A stretch of DNA of 11,810 nucleotides from Frankiales bacterium (GTDB lineage Bacteria > Actinomycetota > Actinomycetes > Mycobacteriales > Jatrophihabitantaceae), in contig JAOPUY010000455.1 in NCBI GenBank assembly GCA_025963265.1, forward strand, positions 1 to 11,810. The letters are read 5' to 3'. Every line of letters starts with the position of its first letter. Positions within the stretch are counted from its first letter, which is position 1. This document shows positions 1 to 6,668 of the stretch, piece by piece. The position numbers and the translations under genes are program-made. The notes beneath the pieces were generated by a model. The model worked only from the letters and a program-made list of their open reading frames with translations. It had not been told where the DNA came from and did no database searches.

Positions 1-6
1 CCGCCA

Positions 7-23
7 CCGGCCACAGCGGCCGG
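7..23. terminator. GC hairpin downstream of the response regulator
   Basis: A perfect 6-bp inverted repeat (CCGGCC, 5-nt spacer, GGCCGG) lies 20 bp past the stop codon of the minus-strand response regulator gene. It could end transcription of the two-component operon. No T-tract follows on the minus strand, and GGCCGG-type palindromes arise easily in GC-rich DNA, so this is a weak call. Confidence 0.3.
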
Positions 24-42
24 CGTTATCCTCTCCGCGATC

Positions 43-708
43 TCAGCTTCCGGGGGTGATCAGCCCTGATTCATAGGCGAGGACGACGGCCTGGACGCGA
101 TCGCGGAGCTGAAGTTTGGCCAGGATATGGCCGACGTGGATTTTCACGGTGCCCTCCGACAGATGCAGGTCGGCGGCGATCTCGCGATTGGACCGGCCCG
201 CGGCGAGCTGGGCGAAAACCGAGCGCTCCCGATCGGTGAGCCGATCGAGTAGCTCTTGGCGGTGCGTTCGGCCATTGGCCTGCGGCATCAGGGGAACGAA
301 CTGATCGATCAAGCGGCGAGTCGCGGTGGGCGCCAAGACCGATTCCCCGGCGGCGACGGTCCGGATCGCCCGCAGCAGCTCGGGCGGGGGCGCGTCCTTG
401 AGCAGGAAGCCGCTGGCTCCCGCGCGCAAGCCGGCGAAGACGTACTGGTCGAGGTCGAAGGTCGTCAGGATCAGCACGCGGCTGGCGGTCCCGCTCGCCG
501 CGATCGCCTCGGTGGCTTGAATGCCGTCCAAGCCCGGCATCCGGACGTCCATCAACACGACGTCGGGCTGCAGCGCAGCGGTCATGCTGACGCCGGCCGC
601 GCCGTCGCCGGCCTCGCCCACGACCTCGATGTCCGGCTCGGCATCCAAGATCAGCCTGAACCCCATCCGCAACAGCGACTGGTCATCGACCAGCAGCACC
701 TTGATCAC
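43..708 (-). CDS. NarL/FixJ-family DNA-binding response regulator
   Basis: Cytoplasmic transcription factor of a two-component system, 221 aa, the usual family length. Residues 1-120 are a receiver domain: acidic pocket D8/D9, phospho-acceptor D54 in VLMDVRMPG, T82/T83 and conserved K104 in FLLKD. Residues about 155-215 are a LuxR-type helix-turn-helix (LTDRE opening, recognition helix in LSEGTVKIHVGHILAKL). The start is GTG at 706-708; its bases overlap the kinase stop as GTGA, so the two proteins are translationally coupled and should work as a pair. Target genes cannot be read from the window. Domain assignment is certain; the signal it answers to is unknown. Confidence 0.96.
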   Translation of the reverse strand: MIKVLLVDDQSLLRMGFRLILDAEPDIEVVGEAGDGAAGVSMTAALQPDVVLMDVRMPGLDGIQATEAIAASGTASRVLILTTFDLDQYVFAGLRAGASGFLLKDAPPPELLRAIRTVAAGESVLAPTATRRLIDQFVPLMPQANGRTHRQELLDRLTDRERSVFAQLAAGRSNREIAADLHLSEGTVKIHVGHILAKLQLRDRVQAVVLAYESGLITPGS

Positions 709-1889
709 GCCGAGTCCGTCTCGTCCAGACGAAGTCGGGCCGAGACCCGCCAGCCGCTGGATGGACCAGGCCCCGCGGTGATGGCGCCGCCGTAGGCGTG
801 CACCCGCTCGCGCATGCCGGTCAACCCGCTGCCGACGCCGACCGGGGCCGGAGCCGACGCGCCGGCGCCGTCGTCGACGACGTCCAGTTGGAGCTCGTGC
901 GGCAGGTACTTCAGCCGCACGGCCGCCCGGGCGTCCTCGCCGGCGTGCTTGAGGCTGTTGGTCAAGGCCTCCTGGACCAGCCGGTACACGGTGAGCTGAA
1001 CCCCGGCGGGCACGTCCGCGGTGACCCCGTGCACTTCGAAGGTGGTCGGCAGTCCGGCCGCGCGGACCCGCTCCAACAGCGCGTCCAGCTCAGCCAGGTC
1101 AGGCACCGGGTGCCGCCCACCCGCCTCCGCCGCGGCGCTCGGGTCCTGCCGGAGCACCCCGAGCAGGCGGCGAGTGTCGGCCAGAGCTCGACGGCCGGTG
1201 GCCGACACGGTCCGCATGACCTCGATTCCCCGCTCGGGCGAGCTCGCGGTCGCGGCGATCGCGCCGTCGCTCAGCGCGACCATCACCGTGAGGTGGTGGG
1301 CGACCACGTCATGCATCTCCCGAGCGATGCGGGCCCGCTCGGCGGCCGCGGCCAGCTCGCCTTGCTGATCCCGCTCGCGTTCGAGCCGCTCGGCCCGATC
1401 GTGCAGCTCGGCCAGGTAGGCCCGCCGCGTGGACGCGTACAGCCCGAGCCCCAGCCCGGCGCCGACCAGCCCCGAGACGAAGATCGCGTCATACCAGAAT
1501 CCGGCGGCACTGACCTTCACCGCGGCGACTATGACGACCGCTTCCAGCACGCCGGCCGCGATGATCGCGTCTCGGCGGGGCTGCATCGAGGCCACGGTGT
1601 AGAGGGCGATCAGCAGCGCGAGGCCGGGGATCACATGATCGTTCCAGGATCCGCTCAGCACCGTCCCGACCAGCAACCACGCCAACACCGGGACCGGATA
1701 CAGCCGGCGCACGACCAGCGGCGCCACCAGCACGGCCAACACCGGGATCGCGGCGACCGGCGGGTGCGGGTTGTCGTGGATGACCGACGGCAACGCGCTC
1801 GCTCCGGCCACGAGCGCGACCAACCCGTCGAAGGCCCACCGCGCCTTCGACCGGCTCGCCGCCGCTTCCGCTGGCCTGAGCCACCTCAT
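705..1889 (-). CDS. Membrane sensor histidine kinase, HisKA_3 (NarL partner) type
   Basis: Sensor kinase of 394 aa that should phosphorylate the overlapping response regulator. Residues about 18-155 contain several hydrophobic segments (roughly 20-38, 46-62, 66-80, 86-102, 108-128, 136-152) with short loops, so sensing is probably within or at the membrane. A coiled linker (about 157-190) leads to the dimerisation/phosphotransfer helix with EMHDVVAHH, H193 being the phospho-acceptor. The HATPase_c domain has the N-box around N311 (QEALTNSLKHA), DDGAG at 339-343 and GSGLTGMRERV at 353-363. I chose the ATG at 1889 because GGAGGG lies 8 nt upstream; a longer reading from 1970 would add 27 residues with no better ribosome site. 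No extracytoplasmic sensor domain is visible, so the ligand is unknown. Confidence 0.94.
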   Translation of the reverse strand: MRWLRPAEAAASRSKARWAFDGLVALVAGASALPSVIHDNPHPPVAAIPVLAVLVAPLVVRRLYPVPVLAWLLVGTVLSGSWNDHVIPGLALLIALYTVASMQPRRDAIIAAGVLEAVVIVAAVKVSAAGFWYDAIFVSGLVGAGLGLGLYASTRRAYLAELHDRAERLERERDQQGELAAAAERARIAREMHDVVAHHLTVMVALSDGAIAATASSPERGIEVMRTVSATGRRALADTRRLLGVLRQDPSAAAEAGGRHPVPDLAELDALLERVRAAGLPTTFEVHGVTADVPAGVQLTVYRLVQEALTNSLKHAGEDARAAVRLKYLPHELQLDVVDDGAGASAPAPVGVGSGLTGMRERVHAYGGAITAGPGPSSGWRVSARLRLDETDSA

Positions 1890-1896
1890 CCGGCTG

Positions 1897-1902
1897 CCCT
1901 CC
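1897..1902 (-). promoter_or_regulatory. Ribosome binding site fixing the kinase start
   Basis: GGAGGG on the minus strand, 8 nt before the ATG at 1889. It favours this start over the upstream in-frame ATG at 1970. Confidence 0.7.
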
Positions 1903-2022
1903 TCGTCGTGGACCTGAACGCCGACCTCGGGGCGCGCCCAGATCACGATAGGAGGGTGTGCGCAACGCACGCATCACCCAGACGGCCAGCATCCAGCTGT
2001 CCAACGTATGCCTGAGGGCCTA

Positions 2023-2073
2023 GGTGCCCGGCCGGTGCCCGGCCGGTGCCCGACCGGCCCGACCGGCCCGATC
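2023..2073. repeat. GC-rich short tandem repeat between kinase and flotillin genes
   Basis: Five head-to-tail units are readable on the plus strand. Two are identical 11-mers GGTGCCCGGCC (2023-2033, 2034-2044). One is the variant GGTGCCCGACC (2045-2055). Two are 9-mers that lack the TG: GGCCCGACC (2056-2064) and GGCCCGATC (2065-2073). The array begins 5 bp past the flotillin stop and lies upstream of the kinase gene. The repeated CCGGCC/GGCCGG cores can fold, so it may act as a terminator for the flotillin transcript, but no T-tract is present. Confidence 0.75.
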
Positions 2074-2077
2074 GCGC

Positions 2078-3316
2078 TCAGCCCGGCAGTGGCTTGCGTT
2101 CTTCCTTGTCCGGTGTCGCCGGTGCGATGCCAAGGCGCACCGAATCGAAGATGGCCAGACCTTGGCTGACCAGGCCGGCCGCGATCTCGCCGAGGCCGTC
2201 CGAGCCGTTGAGCACGGTGACGTTCGCCTTGGCCAGACCCTGGGCCGCCTCGCGCACGATCTGGGGCAACTGCTCGATCAGCAGCTGGTCCAGTGACACC
2301 CGGTTGTTCGACGCGGCCGCCTCGGCCTGGATGCGGGTCTTCTCGGCCTCCGCCAGCGCCAACACCCGGATCCGCTCGGCTTCGGCCTCAGCCGGCTTGA
2401 TCACCTCGGCCACCAACTGCTGCTTGCGCAACTCGGCGTTGCTCGCGGCCAGTTCAGTTTGCGCCGCGAGGACCTCGCGTTGCGCGGTGGCTTGGGCCAG
2501 CGGGCCGGACTGCCCGGCCGCGGACTCGGCCCGATCCACCTCGGCTTTGGCCTGCGCGCGCACGATCGACGTTTGACGGCTGAACTCGGCCTGCGCGCGT
2601 TGCGATTCTTGCTCGGCCTGGGCCGCCGCCTGATTGGCCTTCGCCTTTGCGACCAAGACCTCGGCGTCGTACTGCGCCTGCGCCACCTGGGTCTGGCGGG
2701 CGAACTCGGCCTGGGCGCGCACGGACTGCTGATCGGCCTCGGCCGAGGCCTGGTCGGCCTGGGCCTGGGCGATCCGCGCCTGCCGCTGGATGGCGGCATT
2801 GTGCGGGGCGGACATCGCGGCGATGTAGCCGAGCTTCATGTCGTCGATGGACTGAATTTGGAACGAGTCGACCGCCAACCCGATCTTGGCCATCTCCAGT
2901 TTGGAACCGTCGAGCACTCCCTCGGCCAGGCGTTGCCGTTCGGTCACGATCTCCTCCACCGTCATTGACCCGACGATCGAGCGCAGGTGGCCGGCGAAGA
3001 TTCGACCGACCAGCACGGACATCTGGCTCTGGTCGGACAGGAACCGCTGGCCGGCGTTGACGATGCTCTCGGTGTCGTTGCCGACCTTGAAGGCGATGAC
3101 AGCGCGGACGTTCAGGGCGATCCCCTGCTTGGTCACACACGCCTCCGTCACCTCCGACTCAGCCATCGCCAACCCGAGGAAGCGCGCCTTGCGAAACAGC
3201 GGCAGGACAAACGCCCCATGTCCGGTCACCACCCGAAACGGGGCGCCGTCGGCGTTTCCCTTGCCTCCGGAGACCAGCATCGCCTCGTCCGGCTCGGGGA
3301 CTTTGTAACCAAACAT
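2078..3316 (-). CDS. Flotillin-like SPFH/Band 7 domain protein
   Basis: Membrane-microdomain scaffold protein of 412 aa. Residues about 5-175 form the SPFH domain, opening with MFGYKVPEPDEAMLVSGG as many actinobacterial flotillins do. Residues about 175-340 are an Ala/Gln/Glu-rich coiled coil that carries a 40-residue internal repeat (RAQAEF at 200-205 and 240-245). The C-terminal part has the flotillin-type VTVLNGSDG (367-374) and a short hydrophobic helix. I see no classical signal peptide or transmembrane segment, which fits membrane association through the SPFH domain. The start is uncertain: ATG 3316 agrees with family N-termini but has a poor ribosome site, and GTG 3352 would add 12 residues. 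The NfeD-like gene is immediately upstream, as in other flotillin operons. Family assignment is firm; the cellular role here is inferred. Confidence 0.93.
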   Translation of the reverse strand: MFGYKVPEPDEAMLVSGGKGNADGAPFRVVTGHGAFVLPLFRKARFLGLAMAESEVTEACVTKQGIALNVRAVIAFKVGNDTESIVNAGQRFLSDQSQMSVLVGRIFAGHLRSIVGSMTVEEIVTERQRLAEGVLDGSKLEMAKIGLAVDSFQIQSIDDMKLGYIAAMSAPHNAAIQRQARIAQAQADQASAEADQQSVRAQAEFARQTQVAQAQYDAEVLVAKAKANQAAAQAEQESQRAQAEFSRQTSIVRAQAKAEVDRAESAAGQSGPLAQATAQREVLAAQTELAASNAELRKQQLVAEVIKPAEAEAERIRVLALAEAEKTRIQAEAAASNNRVSLDQLLIEQLPQIVREAAQGLAKANVTVLNGSDGLGEIAAGLVSQGLAIFDSVRLGIAPATPDKEERKPLPG

Positions 3317-3358
3317 GATTGCTCGATTCCGTGCGTCGGTCGCTAGGGCCACTTCAAC

Positions 3359-3598
3359 CTAGTCGTCGGCCTCGAGATCGCCACTGGGCCACGGGACGAC
3401 CGTCACGACTCTGTTCGAACGCATCTCCACGACCAGCACGGCTCGACCGGCCGCGATCGGCGCGGTGGAGTAGGCGATGAAGTCCTCCCGCGCACCGCGG
3501 ATCCGGACCGCCACCTCGCCGGGTCCGTCCGCACCTCTCGTGCCCAGGACCAATGTCCCCTCCAGCCCGACCGGCTGATCATCCCGCGATCCGCTCAC
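3359..3598 (-). CDS. Short NfeD-like OB-fold protein, flotillin partner
   Basis: Small soluble protein of 79 aa if started at the GTG at 3596-3598, which has GGAG 5 nt upstream. A longer reading from the GTG at 3682 would add 28 residues with low conservation appeal. The segment VGLEGTLVLGT...GEVAVRIRG...FIAYSTAPIAAGRAVLVVEM...VVTVVPW follows the beta-strand pattern of the C-terminal OB domain of NfeD proteins. NfeD proteins are encoded beside SPFH/flotillin genes and work with them in membrane organisation. Here the spacing to the flotillin gene is 6-42 bp, depending on its start, so an operon is likely. Unlike most NfeD proteins, it has no transmembrane segment or protease domain. The NfeD call is by pattern and context, not by a diagnostic motif. 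Confidence 0.72.
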   Translation of the reverse strand: MSGSRDDQPVGLEGTLVLGTRGADGPGEVAVRIRGAREDFIAYSTAPIAAGRAVLVVEMRSNRVVTVVPWPSGDLEADD

Positions 3599-3603
3599 AC
3601 CCA

Positions 3604-3607
3604 CTCC
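3604..3607 (-). promoter_or_regulatory. Ribosome binding site for the NfeD-like gene
   Basis: GGAG on the minus strand, 5 nt before the GTG at 3598. It supports the short 79-aa form. Confidence 0.5.
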
Positions 3608-3711
3608 GTTTCTGGTTCCGTTCCGTCCGGGCGTCACACCTGCCAGCATGCACCGATCAGCTTGCGCCGACTCGGGCGGCACGATGCAATCAGCGGGCGA
3701 GCAGACCGGGA

Positions 3712-3761
3712 CAACGATTAATCGAACGGTGGTTCGGTTGTGTTATCGAGACGCAACGATT
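3712..3761. promoter_or_regulatory. Cluster of palindromes and direct repeats, possible operator
   Basis: CGATTAATCG (3715-3724) is a perfect 10-bp palindrome. CGAAC-4 nt-GTTCG (3723-3736) is an inverted repeat overlapping it. CAACGATT occurs at 3712-3719 and again at 3754-3761, a spacing of 42 bp, close to four helical turns. The cluster sits about 115 bp upstream of the NfeD-like start and about 200 bp upstream of the substrate-binding protein start. It may be a regulator binding site for one or both units; no binding protein can be named. Confidence 0.4.
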
Positions 3762-3938
3762 CGGTATCAGATCCGTCCACCGGTGAGCGTTCGGCCTGGC
3801 GATGGATATATTTCCGGCCACACCGCGAACCTCAGTCGGCGAAATACCCGACGCCGTTGTCCCGACGATCATCGCCGTTGACCTGCGGGTGATCCGCGCG
3901 TCGTCGTCCCTGATCGCCTCACTCCGCCCTTATGGGCC

Positions 3939-3944
3939 AAGGAG
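3939..3944 (+). promoter_or_regulatory. Ribosome binding site of the substrate-binding protein gene
   Basis: AAGGAG, extended to AAGGAGAAAGG, ends 13 nt (or 8 nt counting the second GG) before the ATG at 3958. Together with the signal peptide it rules out the longer frame that opens at 3802. Confidence 0.75.
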
Positions 3945-3957
3945 AAAGGCACCAACA

Positions 3958-5211
3958 ATGCGTAGACGCAGGTATGTGGCCGTCACCGCGATCACGATCG
4001 GGGTCGGCCTGCTCGCCGGGGCGTGCAGTTCCTCGGGAAAGAGCACGGGCACCGACAACGCCGCCACGGCGACGACCAGCGCCAGCCAGGCTGCTGGGGC
4101 GCCCATCAAGATCGGGGTCTTGACCGACTCGACCGGTGTGGCGGCGTCAGGCTTCCAAACGACGGAGATCGGCATCAAGGCCTACGCGAACTCTGTCAAC
4201 GCCGCTGGCGGCGTGAACGGCCAGAAGATCACTTACGTGATGGCCGATTCCCAGTCGACGCCGGCTGGCGCGCTCACGGCCGTGCAGAAATTAGTGCAGA
4301 CCGACAAGGTCTTCGCGATGATCAACGTGTCCTCCGACTTCTACGGCGCTGAGACTTACGCCTTAAAGCAAGGCCTGCCGGTCATCGGTGGCTCCTTCGA
4401 CGGGCCGGAGTGGTCTGACCCCAAGAACACCAACCTGTTCGCCGCGCAAGGCGTTTCCGACGTCAATGCCGTGTACTCAAACCTCGGCCAGTACTTCAAG
4501 GCGCAGGGCGTGACGAGCTGCGGTTCAGTCGGCTACGCCAGCTCGCCCAGCGCGCAGAAAGCGGCCACCGGGGCGTTGAAGTCCTGCGAGGCCCAGGGCC
4601 TTAAGGGCGGCTACGTCAGCCAGGTCACCTTTGGCAGCACCGACGTCGGGCCGATTGCGCTGGCGATGAAGGCGGCCGGAGTCGACGGCGTCTACATGCC
4701 GGTGGTGCCGAACACCGGATTCGCCCTGGCCGGCGCGCTGCGGCAGGTCGGAGTGCAGCCCAAGTCGTTCTTGCTGGCAACGGGATACGGCAGCGATCTG
4801 CTCGCCTCGAGCGCGGCGGTGACGGCGGCTCAGGGCTTCGACTTCTCCAGTTCGCTGGAGCCGGTCGAGATGAACACCCCGGCGACTCAGGTCATGGTCA
4901 AGAATCTCGCCGCGGTCGGCTTCACCCAGACGCCGACCTTCGCGATCCAGACGGCGTACGCGGCGATGGCCGGCTTCGTCCACGGGCTCAAGGTCGCCGG
5001 GGCGAATCCGACGCAGGCTTCCTACATGAAGGCCTTGCGCGGGGTCACTGATTTCGACGTCGACGGTCTGATGGATCCGATCAAGGTGAACTTCAGCAAC
5101 TACTCGCCGGATGAGACCTGCTCGTGGATCGTCAAGCTGCAAGGCAAGAAGTTCGTGCCGCAGCCGAAGATCCCGTACTGCGGCAACAAGCTGCAGGGCG
5201 TGAAGCCCTAG
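3958..5211 (+). CDS. ABC transporter substrate-binding lipoprotein, branched-chain amino acid type (Peripla_BP_6)
   Basis: Extracytoplasmic solute receptor of 417 aa. An Arg-rich n-region (MRRRR) and hydrophobic stretch lead to the lipobox LAGAC, with lipidated C23, then a Ser/Thr/Ala-rich linker to about residue 47. Residues about 49-400 have the type I periplasmic binding fold, starting PIKIGVLTDSTG, with AANSVNAAGGVNGQKI-like features typical of Leu/Ile/Val and amide-binding relatives. Beyond the lipid cysteine there are four cysteines (188, 210, 388, 408), possibly two disulfides. No permease or ATPase gene is adjacent, so it is an orphan receptor and may serve a transporter elsewhere or a sensing role. 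Leu112 and Leu136 use the rare codon TTA. The ligand cannot be predicted. Confidence 0.94.
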   Translation: MRRRRYVAVTAITIGVGLLAGACSSSGKSTGTDNAATATTSASQAAGAPIKIGVLTDSTGVAASGFQTTEIGIKAYANSVNAAGGVNGQKITYVMADSQSTPAGALTAVQKLVQTDKVFAMINVSSDFYGAETYALKQGLPVIGGSFDGPEWSDPKNTNLFAAQGVSDVNAVYSNLGQYFKAQGVTSCGSVGYASSPSAQKAATGALKSCEAQGLKGGYVSQVTFGSTDVGPIALAMKAAGVDGVYMPVVPNTGFALAGALRQVGVQPKSFLLATGYGSDLLASSAAVTAAQGFDFSSSLEPVEMNTPATQVMVKNLAAVGFTQTPTFAIQTAYAAMAGFVHGLKVAGANPTQASYMKALRGVTDFDVDGLMDPIKVNFSNYSPDETCSWIVKLQGKKFVPQPKIPYCGNKLQGVKP

Positions 5212-5240
5212 CTGCCAACCGCTGCACCCTGACCGCGCGA

Positions 5241-5281
5241 CACCGCCGCACCGGGCCGGAATTCGGCTCGGTGCGGCGGTG
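5241..5281. terminator. Long GC-rich hairpin between convergent genes
   Basis: A perfect 13-bp inverted repeat (CACCGCCGCACCG at 5241-5253, CGGTGCGGCGGTG at 5269-5281) encloses a second 4-bp pair (GCCG 5255-5258, CGGC 5264-5267) and a 5-nt loop GAATT. With one G-U pair, this is close to 18 continuous pairs. It lies 29 bp after the substrate-binding protein stop and 8 bp before the end of the opposing MFS gene, so it probably terminates both. There is only TTT shortly after it on the plus strand, so it is of the T-poor actinobacterial type. Confidence 0.8.
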
Positions 5282-5289
5282 AGCGGCTT

Positions 5290-6558
5290 TCAGGGCTGAG
5301 TCGTCCGCGGACTGATGACGGCCCGGATCGAGGCGAGCAGAGCGAGGACGACGATGGCGACGAAGACGAGCATCACGTCCCGCGCGGGTGCGTACTGGGT
5401 GGCGATGCCCAGGCCGAGGACGGGCACCGAGAGCCCCACATAGGCGCCTAGGAAGAAGCCGGAGAGCACCTCGGCCCGCGACTCGGGCGACGCCGCGGAC
5501 CCAGCCGCGACCAACGCGCCGCGGAACACCAGGCCGGCCCCAGCGCCGGTCAGCACGCCACCGACGATGAACATCGTCAGGCTCGGCAGCCACATTCCGC
5601 CGGTCAGCAGGGCGAGCCCGGGGATCAGGATGACCATGCTGGTGCGGAGCATCGCAGCGACCCCTTGGCGGCTGAGCAGGATCTGCGCCAGCGCGCCGGC
5701 GGCGAACGCCGCGAAGGCCACCGCTCCGGCTAGGGCCGGCGAGCCGTCGTGCAGCACTCCGGCCAGGAAGCTCGGGGCCAAGGAGTTGAACACGCCGAAG
5801 ACCGCGAAGGCGGCCACGCCGGCCCCGGTGGCCGCGAAGAACGCCCCCCGCGCCTCAGCGGGGACAGCGATGCGTTGCGGGCGCCAGGGCGGAGCCGGCT
5901 CGGGCCGCACTCGGGTCTCCGGCGACACGGCGACCAAGCCGGCCAGCACGATGATCACCGCTCCGAAGACGAGGTAGGGCAGCCGCAGCGGCTGGGGGGC
6001 GAACTGCGCCAGCAGACCGGCCACGAGCGGGCCGACGCCGATGCCCCCGAGGTTCGCGGCGGTGGCCACCACTTGGGCCCGGCGGGGCGAGCGGACGGGT
6101 TCGGCGCCGAAGATCCCGACGTGCAGCTCGGCGAGGTAAGCGGTGGCGGTCGCCGTGGTGAGTCCGACCGAGATGCCGCTGATGACCCGAGCGACGAGTA
6201 GGCCCGGCAAGCTGGGCGCGAGGAGGAAGATCAGCGCGCTTAGCACGTTGATCAGCAAGGCGGGAACGAAGATCCGCTTGCGTCCGACCCAGTCCGAGAC
6301 GTGGCCGCCGAGGAAGAGGCTGCCGATCACGCCGACCGCGTAGACGGCGTACACGACGGTGATCATGAACGTCGAGAAATGATCGCGACGTTGGTACAAC
6401 GCGTACAGCGGCGTCGGCACGGCCGAGAACGCCATATTGGCCAGGAAGGCGAGGGCGGCGACCCAGAATCCGAAGGAGTGATGTCGGCTCGAGGCCATGC
6501 GGAGCGATCGGCCACCGCGAGCGGTGTCGGTCGAGCTGACTGCGAGGGCTGAGGTCAT
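5290..6558 (-). CDS. MFS transporter
   Basis: Integral membrane secondary transporter of 422 aa with about 12 hydrophobic segments. The signature loop between segments 2 and 3 is GGHVSDWVGRKR (about 84-95), the classical MFS motif A with W in place of the usual R after D. A longer polar loop at about 212-240 divides the two six-helix halves. The start at ATG 6558 has GGAG 8 nt upstream; Met21 (at 6498) lacks a ribosome site. It is divergent from a LysR regulator, the usual layout for a transporter controlled by its neighbour. The gene could encode a drug or metabolite exporter or an uptake carrier; the sequence does not decide. The mild WVGRKR variation is not expected to abolish function. 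Confidence 0.93.
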   Translation of the reverse strand: MTSALAVSSTDTARGGRSLRMASSRHHSFGFWVAALAFLANMAFSAVPTPLYALYQRRDHFSTFMITVVYAVYAVGVIGSLFLGGHVSDWVGRKRIFVPALLINVLSALIFLLAPSLPGLLVARVISGISVGLTTATATAYLAELHVGIFGAEPVRSPRRAQVVATAANLGGIGVGPLVAGLLAQFAPQPLRLPYLVFGAVIIVLAGLVAVSPETRVRPEPAPPWRPQRIAVPAEARGAFFAATGAGVAAFAVFGVFNSLAPSFLAGVLHDGSPALAGAVAFAAFAAGALAQILLSRQGVAAMLRTSMVILIPGLALLTGGMWLPSLTMFIVGGVLTGAGAGLVFRGALVAAGSAASPESRAEVLSGFFLGAYVGLSVPVLGLGIATQYAPARDVMLVFVAIVVLALLASIRAVISPRTTQP

Positions 6559-6623
6559 GAGGGCGGCTCCACGTCGATGTTCTGGTACTCCCAGGTTGCT
6601 CCAGATCCGTTATGCTGTCCAAC

Positions 6624-6634
6624 GAAATCATTTC
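6624..6634. promoter_or_regulatory. Palindrome in the MFS-LysR divergent region
   Basis: GAAAT-C-ATTTC is a perfect inverted repeat in an unusually AT-rich patch (about 6608-6648) of the 110-bp region shared by the two divergent genes. An outer ACGAA (6622-6626) and TTCGT (6644-6648) pair flanks it. The position fits a LysR-type operator that controls both its own gene and the transporter. I could not match it to a canonical T-N11-A box with symmetric arms, so the assignment is tentative. Confidence 0.4.
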
Positions 6635-6658
6635 ATAGTGGTTATTCGTCAGAGGCAT

Positions 6659-6662
6659 GGAG
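6659..6662 (+). promoter_or_regulatory. Ribosome binding site choosing the LysR start
   Basis: GGAG lies 6 nt before the ATG at 6669. The alternative ATG at 6657 would have its nearest purine-rich stretch only about 1 nt away, so 6669 is preferred. Confidence 0.6.
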
Positions 6663-6668
6663 CGAGGC

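Larger units (their letters stand above)
3599..3957. other. Divergent intergenic control region
   Basis: About 360 bp without a convincing gene, between the leftward NfeD/flotillin unit and the rightward substrate-binding protein gene. The part at 3710-3770 is less GC-rich than its surroundings and holds a cluster of short palindromes and direct repeats. The plus-strand reading frame can be extended upstream of 3958 to 3802, but that stretch looks unlike protein and precedes an obvious signal peptide. I could not find a convincing -35/-10 pair on either strand. Confidence 0.6.

Noticed and set aside
798..2015. Long plus-strand open frame opposite the histidine kinase
   Set aside because: It mirrors the kinase gene; the translation is Arg/Gln/His/Pro-rich with no recognisable domain, whereas the minus strand gives a complete kinase.
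3802..3957. Upstream extension of the substrate-binding protein
   Set aside because: It would put 52 residues before a textbook lipoprotein signal peptide and ignore the AAGGAG site at 3939.
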